NCBI GenBank assembly: GCA_036493475.1
Contig: DASXPS010000019.1
Span: 37,115 to 101,114, forward strand
Source: Sporichthyaceae bacterium
GTDB lineage: Bacteria > Actinomycetota > Actinomycetes > Sporichthyales > Sporichthyaceae
DNA length: 64,000 nt
Direction of reading: 5' to 3'
Numbering within the stretch: position 1 is the stretch's first letter; each line of letters opens with the position of its first letter. The position numbers and the translations under genes were made by a program. The notes below the pieces were generated by a model. It did no database searches. It saw nothing but the letters and a program-made list of their open reading frames with translations, and was not told the DNA's origin. Below, piece by piece: positions 8,257-17,563 of this stretch.

Positions 8257-8625
8257 CTAAACCGGCTTGCCGTCCACGAACAGCTGCGTGCGGTCCGGGT
8301 AGAAGCTCATCATCCCGGCGATCGCGGTGCACTGCGGGATCGGCGTTGGATACGTCCAGATGAGGTCGGAGTAGACCTTGCCGCCCACCTCGGCGGACCA
8401 GTAGCCGGCCTCGCCCTTGAACGGACACGTGGTGTGCAGGTCCGAGGGCCGCAGCAGGCTCGCGTCCACGTCCACCGCCGGGATGTACCAGCGGTCCGGA
8501 AGCCCGGTCTCGTGCAGGATCATCGCGCCGAACGTGCGGGCCAGCACTACCCCGGCCAGCTCCACGCGGACCTCCTGCCCAGCAGGAGCGGCCTCGATTG
8601 TCACGGCGTGTCCGGCGGTCTGCAC
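8257..8625 (-). CDS. DUF427 domain protein
   Basis: Protein of 122 aa. The central stretch DRWYIPAVDVDASLLRPSD, then HTTCPFKGEAGYWS and a final DRTQLFVDGKPV are characteristic of DUF427, a small beta-rich domain widespread in actinobacteria with no established biochemical role. A GTG start at 8625 is chosen because GGGAGG lies six bases upstream; a longer open frame runs backwards into serS and has no support. It lies downstream of serS (20 bp) and upstream of the ArgH-like lyase on the same strand. Confidence 0.85.
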   Translation of the reverse strand: MQTAGHAVTIEAAPAGQEVRVELAGVVLARTFGAMILHETGLPDRWYIPAVDVDASLLRPSDLHTTCPFKGEAGYWSAEVGGKVYSDLIWTYPTPIPQCTAIAGMMSFYPDRTQLFVDGKPV

Positions 8626-8645
8626 GGTGTCCTCCCGGGTAGTGG

Positions 8646-9938
8646 TCAATCCCGAACGCCGTCGGGACCCAACGACTTGAAACCCAGATAGGGCACCAGA
8701 ACTTCCGGCATCGCCACCGAACCGTCGGATTGCTGGTACTGCTCCAGGATCGCGGCCATGGTGCGTCCGATGGGCAGCCCGGAACCATTCAGCGTGGCCG
8801 CCGGCACCCGACTGCCGTCCGCGGTGCGCACCCGGATACCCGCCCGGCGGGCCTGGAACTGCCCGCAGTCCGAGCAGGAGGAGATCTCCCGGTAGCGGTC
8901 CTGGCTGGGCAGCCACACCTCGATGTCGTAGCTCAGCTGCGCGGAGAAGCTCATGTCACCGGCGGCCAGCTTGATCACCCGGTGCGCCAGGTTGAGCTCG
9001 GTCAGGCAACGCTCCGCGTGGGTCACCATCAACTCGAGTTCGGCCGCGGAGTGCTGCGCCACACAGATACGCACCAGCTCCACCTTGGAGAACTGATGCA
9101 GCCTCAGAATGCCGCGGGTGTCCCGGCCGTAGGAGCCGGCCTCGGAGCGGTAGCACGGGGTGTGCGCGGTGTAGGCGAACGGTAGGGCGGCCTCGTCGAG
9201 AATCTCGTCCGCGTGCAGGTTGGTCAGCGGCACCTCGGCGGTGGGGATCAGGAACAGCTCGCGGCCACCTGCGGAGGTGGCGAACAGGTCCGCCTCGAAT
9301 TTGGGCAGTTGACCGGTGCCGGTCATGGTGGCCCGGGTGACCAGCGTGGGGAGCGAATACTCCGTGTAGCCGTGCCGACGGGTGTGCAGGTCGAGGAAGA
9401 AGGTGGCGAGGGCCCGCTCCAGCGCGGCCCCCGCACCGACGGCAACCGCGAACCGCGGCCCGGACAGCTTGGTGGCGCGGGCAAAGTCCAGAATGCCCAA
9501 CGACTCACCCAGGTCGACGTGGTCGGCCGGGGTGAAGTCGAACGAGGGCGGGGTACCCCAGCGGCGCACCTCCACCGCGTCGTCCTCGCTGTTGCCGTCC
9601 GGGGCGGCCTCGGACGGGAAGTTCGGGATGCCCAGCAGCGCCTCGTGCAATTGCGCGCCGAACCGGTCGGCGTCCTCCTCGGCCGAGCGAATGCCGTCCT
9701 TGAGCTGCCGAGCGGACTCCTTCAGCCCTTCGACGTCGCCACCGGACCTGGCCGCGGCTGCGACCTCGGCGGCGATCCGCTTGGACTCGGCCCGCAGTTC
9801 ATCGCCGGTGCGGATCGCCGCGTTGCGTGCGGCCAACAGATCGGCCAGTGGTGCCGGGTCCAACCGGTAGCCACGCCGGGCGAACCGGCGGACGGCCTCG
9901 TCGCCGAGGGAGATCAGCTCTTTGGCATCGTGCACCAA
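8646..9938 (-). CDS. serS: Serine--tRNA ligase
   Basis: Class II aminoacyl-tRNA synthetase of about 430 aa that charges tRNA-Ser. The N-terminal third is the helical coiled-coil arm (Ala/Arg/Glu-rich, about 30-110). Motif 2 is seen in PCYRSEAGSYGRDTRGILR with the following HQFSKVE, and motif 3 in NGSGLPIGRTMAAILE; TAEVPLTN is the serine-binding TxE motif. The first codon is either TTG 9938 or the adjacent GTG 9935. No Shine-Dalgarno is visible; TAGATT about 8 bases upstream could be a -10 box giving a leaderless message. Confidence 0.95.
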   Translation of the reverse strand: MVHDAKELISLGDEAVRRFARRGYRLDPAPLADLLAARNAAIRTGDELRAESKRIAAEVAAAARSGGDVEGLKESARQLKDGIRSAEEDADRFGAQLHEALLGIPNFPSEAAPDGNSEDDAVEVRRWGTPPSFDFTPADHVDLGESLGILDFARATKLSGPRFAVAVGAGAALERALATFFLDLHTRRHGYTEYSLPTLVTRATMTGTGQLPKFEADLFATSAGGRELFLIPTAEVPLTNLHADEILDEAALPFAYTAHTPCYRSEAGSYGRDTRGILRLHQFSKVELVRICVAQHSAAELELMVTHAERCLTELNLAHRVIKLAAGDMSFSAQLSYDIEVWLPSQDRYREISSCSDCGQFQARRAGIRVRTADGSRVPAATLNGSGLPIGRTMAAILEQYQQSDGSVAMPEVLVPYLGFKSLGPDGVRD

Positions 9939-9952
9939 GCCAATCTAGTGGG

Positions 9953-11854
9953 CTACGCGCCGCCGTCCGCCTCGTCCTTCCCGTTGACCGTGAGCTTGTA
10001 CCCGGCGTACGTCTCGGCACCGGAGTTCACATCGTCGTTGTCGTCATGTGCGACCACCGCGATGACCTGCGGGTAGCCGGCGAAGGCCTTGAGCGCCTTG
10101 GCGTCCATCGAGGCGTCGAAGCCGTTGAAGCTCTTGACCAGGATGCGGTTGGTCTTCGGGTCCAGGCCGACCAGGCTCACGTACCAGTTGTCGACCTTGG
10201 CCCCGCCGGCCGAGGGGTCGGTGCTCGGCGGGATGGTGATGGTGCCGGGGTCGGTAGCACCACCGGTCACGGTGGCGTCACCGAGGAAGTCGAATTTTCG
10301 CAGCGCCTTGCCGGGCAGGTTCTTGTCGCCGTCCTTGAGCAGGATGTAGTCCGCACCGTTGGGTCCGACACCCGGCATCTGGTAGGAGGTCGCGTTCGAC
10401 AGGTTGATGGTCGAGTCCAGGCTCTTCGTGGTGATGCGGCTCGCCTTGATGCCCTTCACCTGCGCGCCCTTCTGGCTTGCGTAGTGGTCGAGCAGGTTCA
10501 TCAACTGGTAGTCGTGCAGTACCTGCGCGACGGTCGTGCCCTTGGCGAACTTGTCCAGCTGGGTCTGCACACCCTTCAGGCCCTGGTCGGCCCCGTCCTG
10601 GTGCAGGGCACTCATGAAGTCCCGACCGTAGCGATCGTCGAGGAACTGCATGAACGACCAGGCGTTGCCGTAGTCCGCGAGCACCTCCGAGCCGGTGCCC
10701 TCGTCCTGCCACATGGTCAGCGAGTTCTCCGCGCCACCGCACGGGTTGGGGTTGGGGTTGGACGGGCCCTTGACCGTGCCGTAGCCGTGGAAGCAGAAGA
10801 TGTGGCTCTCCGCGTGCGTCTGGTGCACGTTGCGCCGGGTGTCCCCGTAGCCGACGAGGCCGATCGCGAAGTCCGAGAGACCCTCGTTGATCCAGGTGAC
10901 CTCCTGCGGGTCCTGGTACTGCTGCAGGAGGTGTTGCCACTCGTGGGCGAACACGCCCTCGTAGGCACGGGGGCGGGCCGGGCGGGACTTGCACAGGTCT
11001 GCGCTGGGGTCGTTGGCCGGGTCGGCGCCGGTGCGGTGGATCCAGTCGAACGCGTCGATGGTCATCACGTTGCGGTCGGTGAGCTGGTTGAAAATCGGCG
11101 CGTAGAAACCCGCGATGTAGGTCTTGTTCTTCGGGAAGTCGTAGAAGTTCGGGTCGCGGACGTTGTCCACCAAGGTGACCGTGTGACCGGCGTCACCGGC
11201 GAAGTCGATGCCCGCCGCGGCAATACCGGGGATGGTCGAGGAACCCGAGCGGTCCTTCGGGACCGAGAAGGTCTTGGTCTCCTTCGGATACATATTGTTG
11301 TCGAACTCGCTGACCAGCGACTTCACCTGCGCATCGGTCACGTCGGTGCTGTGCGGGGTGTTGTTGCGGCAGTCACCGGTCGGGAACGCCGTGCCGTTGG
11401 ACACGCCGTCGTTGCCGGAGGCCACCCACACCTCGATGTGCTGACCGACCGCGCGCAGCGTGTACTGCTTGAGGTAGATACCGGTGACGCCGTCATGGGT
11501 GGCGTCGATGGCCGGCCAGAACAGCTGTGTCCCCACCGCCGGAGTCGACTCACCGGGCAGCATCGGGCGAGCCGCGTCGCGCAGTTTCGCCAACTGGGAC
11601 AAGGTGATCGTGGGGGTACCGAGCATGGCGGCCAGTTGCGGGGAGAGCACGTACTGTGCCGCGGGCGACAGGGTGGCCATGTCGCCACCCAGCGATACCC
11701 ACTGCTGGTTGCTCGCCGGCGCGCTCGTGAAATCAGGCGGCGCGGCCGCGAAGGCGTGATTGCTCGGGATGGTCGCGCCGGCGGCGGCCAACAACCCGAA
11801 CACGCCGACAGCCACACCTGAGCGCAGCACAGCACCGCGACGGATCACCCGCAT
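9953..11854 (-). CDS. Secreted zinc metalloprotease (HExxH, M30/M6-like)
   Basis: Protein of 633 aa. The start ATG 11854 (RBS GGGGAG) gives a typical signal peptide: basic MRVIRRGAVLRSG, hydrophobic core, Ala-x-Ala cleavage site near residue 37. The catalytic motif is HEWQH with a downstream glutamate in TWINEGLSDFA, the gluzincin-like pattern HExxH...NExxS seen in hyicolysin-type (M30) proteases. The C-terminal 150 residues look like beta-rich accessory domains. A longer open frame reaches 12019 but would bury the signal peptide. The natural substrate is unknown. Confidence 0.8.
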   Translation of the reverse strand: MRVIRRGAVLRSGVAVGVFGLLAAAGATIPSNHAFAAAPPDFTSAPASNQQWVSLGGDMATLSPAAQYVLSPQLAAMLGTPTITLSQLAKLRDAARPMLPGESTPAVGTQLFWPAIDATHDGVTGIYLKQYTLRAVGQHIEVWVASGNDGVSNGTAFPTGDCRNNTPHSTDVTDAQVKSLVSEFDNNMYPKETKTFSVPKDRSGSSTIPGIAAAGIDFAGDAGHTVTLVDNVRDPNFYDFPKNKTYIAGFYAPIFNQLTDRNVMTIDAFDWIHRTGADPANDPSADLCKSRPARPRAYEGVFAHEWQHLLQQYQDPQEVTWINEGLSDFAIGLVGYGDTRRNVHQTHAESHIFCFHGYGTVKGPSNPNPNPCGGAENSLTMWQDEGTGSEVLADYGNAWSFMQFLDDRYGRDFMSALHQDGADQGLKGVQTQLDKFAKGTTVAQVLHDYQLMNLLDHYASQKGAQVKGIKASRITTKSLDSTINLSNATSYQMPGVGPNGADYILLKDGDKNLPGKALRKFDFLGDATVTGGATDPGTITIPPSTDPSAGGAKVDNWYVSLVGLDPKTNRILVKSFNGFDASMDAKALKAFAGYPQVIAVVAHDDNDDVNSGAETYAGYKLTVNGKDEADGGA

Positions 11855-12040
11855 ACCCGACCCCACTCCCCAACGAACACCCTCATTGCAGGGTGGGCGA
11901 GAAAATCCTCCCGCCGTGACGAATGTTAGGTGACCGGCATGACGGATACCTGCGCCATTCGAGTGCCATTGTCCGTCTTTGGCGCGCGCATAACGGTCAC
12001 CTAATATCCGGCAACCCACACCCGGATGGCCGAAAGCCGG

Positions 12041-12934
12041 TCAAATCGGACAATTCAGACCACGCTGCAACGCGGTGAGATTCCTTCGCATGATGCTCAG
12101 GTAATCGCCGGGCGTACCCGGCGCCAGACCTTCCAGCGGGTCGAGGGTGGCGGTGCTGACACCGGCCTCCCGGGCCAGGGTGTCGGCCACCCGCGGACTG
12201 GCCAGCGTCTCGGTGAACACGGTGCTGACATGGTCCCGGCGGATCAGCGACACCAGATCGGCCATGTGCCGCGGCGAGGGTTCCGCCTCGGGGTCCAAAC
12301 CGGTGACCCCAATCTGGGTCAGGCCGTAGCGGCGGGCCAGGTGCCCGAATGCCTGGTGGTTGGTCACGATCCGGGTGGAGGTGCACCCACGCAGTCCGTT
12401 GGCATAGTCACGGTCCAGCGCCTGCAGGTCGGCGATGGTGTCGGTCTGCCGGGTCCGGATGCTCGCGGCGTGGTCCGGGTCCAATTGGGCCAGGGTGTCG
12501 CCGACCGCGGCGACGATGCGTTGCATGGCCACCGGGTCCAGCCACACGTGTGGGTCGGTGGCATCGGTCGGGTCGTCGAGCACTGCGCGCACGTCGAGTG
12601 CGTCGTGCGGCGGTGCGATGCGCACCGCATCGTCCAACGCGGGTTGGAATCGGCGTTGGTAGATGACCAGATCCGCCCGGCCGATGGCGGCCACCTGACG
12701 TGGGGACAGCTCCAGGTCGTGGGGTTCGGCGCCGGCCGCGGTGACCAGGCCGACCGCGAGGTCGTCGCCGGCCAACCGGCCGGCGGCCCAGTAATAGGGG
12801 TAGAACGCGCCCAGCACCACCGGACGGCCGTGCGCGTTGGCCACCATCTGCACCGGTCCGCAGCCCGCGAGCAATGCGGGCAGCGCGAGCGCTGCCGCAA
12901 GAACCCGCCGGGGCCTGGAGAACACGGTAATCAT
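12041..12934 (-). CDS. ZnuA-type metal-binding ABC lipoprotein, orphan
   Basis: Protein of 297 aa with a lipoprotein signal: ALPALLAGC, Cys at about 25, then [11 protein letters not shown]. Metal ligands of cluster A-I substrate-binding proteins are visible: His in [17 protein letters not shown] and [14 protein letters not shown], and an acidic residue in VFTETLASP. It should therefore bind Zn2+ or Mn2+ outside the membrane for an ABC importer. No permease or ATPase gene is adjacent, so it must work with components encoded elsewhere. An upstream Met at 12961 is possible, but the signal peptide fits the 12934 start. TTGACA at 12961-12956 may be its -35 box. Confidence 0.85.
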   Translation of the reverse strand: MITVFSRPRRVLAAALALPALLAGCGPVQMVANAHGRPVVLGAFYPYYWAAGRLAGDDLAVGLVTAAGAEPHDLELSPRQVAAIGRADLVIYQRRFQPALDDAVRIAPPHDALDVRAVLDDPTDATDPHVWLDPVAMQRIVAAVGDTLAQLDPDHAASIRTRQTDTIADLQALDRDYANGLRGCTSTRIVTNHQAFGHLARRYGLTQIGVTGLDPEAEPSPRHMADLVSLIRRDHVSTVFTETLASPRVADTLAREAGVSTATLDPLEGLAPGTPGDYLSIMRRNLTALQRGLNCPI

Positions 12935-13076
12935 GTTCAATAAGCTGGGCCGACATGTCAATTCCCGGGATGCTCGCGGGGGCCGGCGAACGTTGCATCT
13001 GTGCGCCGGGGCCGGTGCGCAGCAGGCCCGAGCGAGCGCTAAGCTACTGGCGAGTCACTTCGCAGGGAGGCCAGCC

Positions 13077-14303
13077 GTGAGCACCGAAGCTTTCGTGTAC
13101 GAGGCGATCCGCACCCCCCGTGGACGCGGCAAGAAGACCGGGTCGCTGCACACCGTCAAGCCGATCACGCTGGTCACCGGCCTGATCGATGAGTTACGCC
13201 GGCGCAACCCCGGCCTGGACACCGATCGCATCGACGATCTGGTGCTCGGCGTGGTCTCCCCGGTGGGCGACCAGGGCGCCGATATCGCCAAGACCGCGGC
13301 GATCGCCGCAGGCCTGCCGGAGACCGTGGCCGGCGTGCAGATCAACCGGTTCTGCGCCTCCGGCCTGGACGCGGTGAACCTGGCCGCCCAGAAGGTGCGC
13401 TCCGGCATGGAGGACCTGGTGCTGGCCGGCGGCGTCGAGTCGATGTCCCGGGTTTCCATGGGCTCCGACGGCGGCGCTTGGGCGATGGACCCGGAGACTG
13501 CCTACGAGACGTACTTCACCCCGCAGGGCATCGGCGCCGACCTGATCGCCACCCTCGAGGGCTGGACTCGCGAGGACGTGGACCGTTATGCGCTGCTCTC
13601 CCAGGAGCGGGCCGCCAAGGCGCAAGCGGGCGGGCACTTCGTGAACTCGCTGATCCCGGTTCGCGACCGCAACGGCGTGGTGCTGCTCGATCACGACGAG
13701 CACGTGCGCGCGGACAGCACGCTGGAGGGCCTGGGCACGCTGCCCGCCTCCTTCGAGATGATCGGCGAACTCGGCGGCTTCGACTCGGTGATCCTGCAGA
13801 AGTACCACTGGGTCGAGAAAGTCAACCACGTGCACCACGCCGGTAACTCCTCCGGCATCGTCGACGGCGCCGCCCTGGTAGCTGTCGGCACCGAGGCCAT
13901 CGGCAATGAACTGGGCCTGATCCCGCGGGCCCGCATCGTGTCCACCGCGGTCAGCGGCGCCGACGCGGCGATCATGCTCACCGGCCCGGCGCCGGCCACC
14001 CGCAAGGCGCTGCTCAAGGCCGGTCTGGACGTGGACGACATCGACCTGTTCGAGATGAACGAGGCCTTCGCGTCGGTCGTGTTGCGCTTCTGCAAGGACA
14101 TGGGCCTGTCCCAGACGGAGATCGAGGAGAAGGTCAACGTCAACGGCGGCGCGATCGCGCTGGGCCACCCGCTGGGCGCTACCGGCGCCATGCTGATCGG
14201 CACCATCGTCGACGAGCTGCACCGCCGCGACGCGCGCTATGGCTTGGTCACCATGTGCGTCGGTGGTGGCATGGGCATCGCGACCGTCGTCGAGCGCGTC
14301 TGA
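13077..14303 (+). CDS. fadA: Acetyl-CoA acyltransferase (thiolase)
   Basis: Thiolase of 408 aa for the last step of fatty acid beta-oxidation. The nucleophilic Cys lies in [14 protein letters not shown], the His in [15 protein letters not shown] and the second Cys in [13 protein letters not shown] 13077 is chosen because GGGAGG lies seven bases upstream. The fadB gene follows after 65 bp with its own RBS, so this is a fadA-fadB operon coding the two enzyme subunits of the trifunctional-type complex. A longer frame upstream of GTG overlaps the divergent lipoprotein gene and is not credible. Confidence 0.93.
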   Translation: MSTEAFVYEAIRTPRGRGKKTGSLHTVKPITLVTGLIDELRRRNPGLDTDRIDDLVLGVVSPVGDQGADIAKTAAIAAGLPETVAGVQINRFCASGLDAVNLAAQKVRSGMEDLVLAGGVESMSRVSMGSDGGAWAMDPETAYETYFTPQGIGADLIATLEGWTREDVDRYALLSQERAAKAQAGGHFVNSLIPVRDRNGVVLLDHDEHVRADSTLEGLGTLPASFEMIGELGGFDSVILQKYHWVEKVNHVHHAGNSSGIVDGAALVAVGTEAIGNELGLIPRARIVSTAVSGADAAIMLTGPAPATRKALLKAGLDVDDIDLFEMNEAFASVVLRFCKDMGLSQTEIEEKVNVNGGAIALGHPLGATGAMLIGTIVDELHRRDARYGLVTMCVGGGMGIATVVERV

Positions 14304-14368
14304 TCCAGCACCCTGTAATTCCCCTGGCACCAGTCTTGTGATGCACCGTCAGTTGTAGAGGAGAACCG

Positions 14369-16555
14369 GTGACGGCTTCGGAGATGATCGGCACCTTCCG
14401 GTGGGAGGTCGATCCCGATGGGATCGTCGTGCTCACCATGGACGACCCGGCCGGTTCGGCCAACACCATGAACGCCGCCTGGGTGGAGTCGATCGCCAAG
14501 GTGAACGACCGCCTGGAGGCGGAGAAGGCCACCATCACCGGCGTGGTGATCACCTCGGCCAAGAAGACGTTCTTCGCGGGCGGCAACCTCAACGAGATCA
14601 TCGCCACCCGTCCGGAGGATGCGGCGGCGTGCACGGACAACGTCAATCTGATCAAGAAGCAACTGCGCCGGCTGGAGACCCTGGGTCGCCCGGTGGTCGC
14701 GGCCATCAACGGTGCCGCACTCGGTGGCGGCTACGAGATCGCTCTGGCCTGCCACCACCGCATCGCGCTGGACGCCAAGGGCAGCCAGATCGGCCTGCCC
14801 GAGGTAAGCCTCGGCCTGCTGCCGGGCGCCGGTGGCGTGGTCCGCACGGTGCGCTTGCTGGGCATCCAGGACGCGCTGATGAACGTGCTGCTGCAGGGCC
14901 AGCGCTACGCCCCCTCCGACGCGCTGAGCAAGGGTTTGGTGCACGCGCTCGTGGACAGCCCCGAGGCGCTGCTCGCCGATGCCAAGGCCTGGATCAAGGC
15001 CAACCCGAAGGCGGTGCAGCCCTGGGACTCCAAGGGCTACAAGATTCCCGGCGGCACCCCCACCACCCCGGCCTTCGCGGCGAACCTGCCCGCATTCCCG
15101 GCCAACCTGCGCAAGCAGATCAAGGGCGCGCCGATGCCCGCGCCGCTGAACATCATGGCCGCGGCCGTGGAGGGCGCGCAGGTCGACTTCGACTCCGCGC
15201 TGCTCATCGAGACGCGCTATCTGGTGGATCTGATTATCGGTCAGGTCTCCAAGAACATGATCAAGGCCTTCTTCTTCGACATGCAGTTCGTCAACTCCGG
15301 CGGCTCGCGGCCGCAGGGCTATGACGTCTACAAGGCCAAGAGGGTCGCCGTGCTCGGCGCCGGGATGATGGGCGCGGGCATCGCGTATGTCTGCGCCAAG
15401 GTCGGCATCGAGGTCGTGCTCAAGGACGTCAGCCTGGAGGCGGCACAGCAGGGCAAGGCCTACTCCGAGGGCCTGGTGGCCAAGGCCGTGGGCCGCAAGA
15501 AGATGACGCAGGAGGCCGCCGACGGCCTGCTCGCGCTGATCACCGCGACCGACAAGGCCGAGGATTTGGCAGGCGCGGACCTGGTGATCGAGGCGGTGTT
15601 CGAGAACACCGAGCTCAAGCACAAGGTGTTCGGCGAGATCGAACACGTGGTCAACGCCGACGCGGTACTCGGCTCGAACACCTCCAGCCTGCCCATCACC
15701 GGCCTGGCCGAGGGTGTGCAGCGCGCCGAGGACTTCATCGGCCTGCACTTCTTCTCCCCGGTGGACAAGATGCCGCTGCTGGAGATCATCGCCGGCAAGC
15801 GCACCAGCGACGCCACCCTGGCCAAGGCCTTCGACCTGGCCCAGCAGATCCGCAAGACCCCGATCCTGGTCAACGACTCCCCCGGCTTCTTCACCAGCCG
15901 GGTGATCGGCACCTTCATCAACGAGTGCCTGGCCATGGTGGGCGAGGGCGTGGACCCGCAGTCCATCGAGCAGGCCTGCACCCAGGCCGGGTACCCGGTG
16001 GGTGCGCTGGCGCTGATCGACGAGCTGAACATGTCACTGATGCGCAAGATCCGCGCAGAAACCAGGCGCAACGTCGGCGACGCGGGCTGGGCGAACCACC
16101 CGGCCGACGCCGTGGTGGACCGCATGCTCGACGAATTCAACCGTCCGGGCCGCAAGGACGGCGTGGGCTTCTACAACTACGTCAACGGCCAGAAGGCCGG
16201 ACTGTGGCCGGGCATCCGTGAGCACTTCGGCAACGACGAGGCCAACCCGGCACTGGGCACGGCGGGCCTGATCGAGTTGCAGGAGCGGATGCTGTTCATC
16301 GAGTCGATCGAGACCATCCGCTGCTTCGACGAGGGCGTGCTGCGCTCGGTCGAGGAGGCCAACATCGGCGCGATCATGGGCATCGGCTTCCCGCCGTGGA
16401 CCGGCGGCGTGGTGCAGTACATCGCGCAGTACGCCGACGGGCCGCAGGGCTTCGTGGACCGGGCCCGGGAACTGGCCGACAAGTACGGCGACCGCTTCAC
16501 CCCGCCGGCCTCGTTGGTCGCCGCGGCCAAGGAGGGCAAAGTCCTGCTCGGCTGA
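14369..16555 (+). CDS. fadB: Enoyl-CoA hydratase/3-hydroxyacyl-CoA dehydrogenase
   Basis: Bifunctional beta-oxidation enzyme of 728 aa. The N-terminal crotonase domain (about 1-300) has the oxyanion segments FAGGNLNE and INGAALGGGYEIALA and the acidic site in GLPEVSLGLLPGAGG. The NAD-binding Rossmann motif VAVLGAGMMGAGIAY starts near residue 326, followed by the C-terminal dehydrogenase helices (SSLPITGLAEGV, HFFSPVDKMPLLEII). It converts 2-enoyl-CoA via 3-hydroxyacyl-CoA to 3-ketoacyl-CoA, the substrate of the upstream thiolase. GTG 14369 is preceded by AGAGGAGA. A very strong hairpin follows the stop codon. Confidence 0.95.
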   Translation: MTASEMIGTFRWEVDPDGIVVLTMDDPAGSANTMNAAWVESIAKVNDRLEAEKATITGVVITSAKKTFFAGGNLNEIIATRPEDAAACTDNVNLIKKQLRRLETLGRPVVAAINGAALGGGYEIALACHHRIALDAKGSQIGLPEVSLGLLPGAGGVVRTVRLLGIQDALMNVLLQGQRYAPSDALSKGLVHALVDSPEALLADAKAWIKANPKAVQPWDSKGYKIPGGTPTTPAFAANLPAFPANLRKQIKGAPMPAPLNIMAAAVEGAQVDFDSALLIETRYLVDLIIGQVSKNMIKAFFFDMQFVNSGGSRPQGYDVYKAKRVAVLGAGMMGAGIAYVCAKVGIEVVLKDVSLEAAQQGKAYSEGLVAKAVGRKKMTQEAADGLLALITATDKAEDLAGADLVIEAVFENTELKHKVFGEIEHVVNADAVLGSNTSSLPITGLAEGVQRAEDFIGLHFFSPVDKMPLLEIIAGKRTSDATLAKAFDLAQQIRKTPILVNDSPGFFTSRVIGTFINECLAMVGEGVDPQSIEQACTQAGYPVGALALIDELNMSLMRKIRAETRRNVGDAGWANHPADAVVDRMLDEFNRPGRKDGVGFYNYVNGQKAGLWPGIREHFGNDEANPALGTAGLIELQERMLFIESIETIRCFDEGVLRSVEEANIGAIMGIGFPPWTGGVVQYIAQYADGPQGFVDRARELADKYGDRFTPPASLVAAAKEGKVLLG

Positions 16556-16580
16556 GCCCCGGACGACCGCTTCTACCCGG

Positions 16581-16624
16581 GCGTCCGAAGAAGCGTGAGC
16601 TATGGCTCACGGTTCTTCGGACGC
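16581..16624. terminator. 20-bp near-perfect hairpin after fadB
   Basis: Arms 16581-16600 and 16605-16624 are complementary at 19 of 20 positions around a TATG loop. It lies 25 bp after the fadB stop and 20 bp before the crotonase start. There is no U-tract, so it may be a factor-assisted terminator, a transcript-stabilising 3' structure that separates fadAB from the crotonase, or an operator. The downstream arm ends just before the crotonase ribosome binding site. Confidence 0.6.
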
Positions 16625-16644
16625 GCCGCCTGATGGAGGATGCC

Positions 16645-17415
16645 GTGAGCGGCGACGCACTGGTTCTGTCGACCACGACCGGTGGCGTGGCCACCCTGAC
16701 GTTGAACTCGCCGGCCAACCGCAACGCCCTGTCCACCGCGATGCTCACCGCGCTGACCGATGCGCTGGACGCCGCCGAGGCCGATGCCTCCGCCCGGGTG
16801 GTCGTGCTCACCCACAACGGCCCGGTATTCAGCGCCGGCATGGACCTGAAGGAATCCGTCGTCGTCGGCCTGGAGAAGGTCTCCGGAATCATGTTGGGCA
16901 TGCTGCGGCGCATTGCCGCGCTGTCCAAGCCGGTGGTGATCCGGCTGGCCGGCCCGGTGCGCGCCGGCGGCCTGGGCATCGTCGGGGCGGCCGATGTGGT
17001 CATCGCCGCCGACGACATCACCTTCGCGTTCACCGAGGCCCGCATCGGGGTGGCGCCGGCGATCATCTCCCTGACCGTGCTGCCGCGCATGGAACCGCGC
17101 AAGGCCCACCGGTGGATGCTGTCCGGCGAGACCTTCGACGCCACCGCCGCTGCGGACGCCGGGCTGATCAGCCAGGCCGTGCCCGCCGCCGACCTCGACG
17201 CCGCCGTGCAGGCCGTGCTCGCCGAACTGCTCCTCGCCTCCCCGCAGGGTCTGGCCGAGACCAAGAAGTTGCTCGGGCAGGAGATCGTCGGCCTGCTCGA
17301 CCGCGACGGCGAGGACATCGCCCGGCTCTCCGCGAACCTGTTCGCCTCCGAGGAGGCCAAGGAGGGCATGACTGCCTTCCTGGAGAAGCGCAAGCCCCGC
17401 TGGCAACAGGTCTGA
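16645..17415 (+). CDS. Enoyl-CoA hydratase/isomerase family (crotonase)
   Basis: Crotonase-fold protein of 256 aa. The oxyanion hole segments are VFSAGMDLKESV and GPVRAGGLGIVGAADVV, and FTEARIGVAPAIIS holds the position where active hydratases carry a catalytic Glu (here Glu/Ala). GTG 16645 is preferred over ATG 16633 because GGAGG sits six bases before it. It follows fadAB on the same strand but is separated by the strong hairpin. It may act on unsaturated or branched acyl-CoAs; the specific reaction is not clear. Confidence 0.88.
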   Translation: MSGDALVLSTTTGGVATLTLNSPANRNALSTAMLTALTDALDAAEADASARVVVLTHNGPVFSAGMDLKESVVVGLEKVSGIMLGMLRRIAALSKPVVIRLAGPVRAGGLGIVGAADVVIAADDITFAFTEARIGVAPAIISLTVLPRMEPRKAHRWMLSGETFDATAAADAGLISQAVPAADLDAAVQAVLAELLLASPQGLAETKKLLGQEIVGLLDRDGEDIARLSANLFASEEAKEGMTAFLEKRKPRWQQV

Positions 17416-17527
17416 TGCGACGTCCCGTCAGCCGCGGGCGGGACGCGCTCGACCCACTGTCATACCCGGGGCGTCATCTGCAGGCCCAATTCGAGCCCCA
17501 AAACGACGCTGCGCGTATGAGAGTGCT

Positions 17528-17553
17528 CGCTGCGCTCATGAATGAGCGGAGCG
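17528..17553. terminator. Short palindrome between convergent genes (repeat copy C)
   Basis: CGCTGCGCTCAT (17528-17539) and ATGAGCGGAGCG (17542-17553) are complementary at 11 of 12 positions around a GA centre, in the gap between the convergent crotonase and lipase genes, where a bidirectional terminator would be useful. GCTCGCTGCGCTC here is the exact reverse complement of GAGCGCAGCGAGC in the repeat at 40202, so this is another copy of the same small repeat family. Confidence 0.5.
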
Positions 17554-17563
17554 GACCCCCTCG

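Noticed and set aside
9953..12019. Metalloprotease starting at 12019
   Set aside because: Would place 55 polar residues before a clear signal peptide; ATG 11854 with RBS is better.
12837..13076. N-terminal extension of the thiolase
   Set aside because: Overlaps the divergent lipoprotein gene; GTG 13077 has a proper RBS and matches family length.
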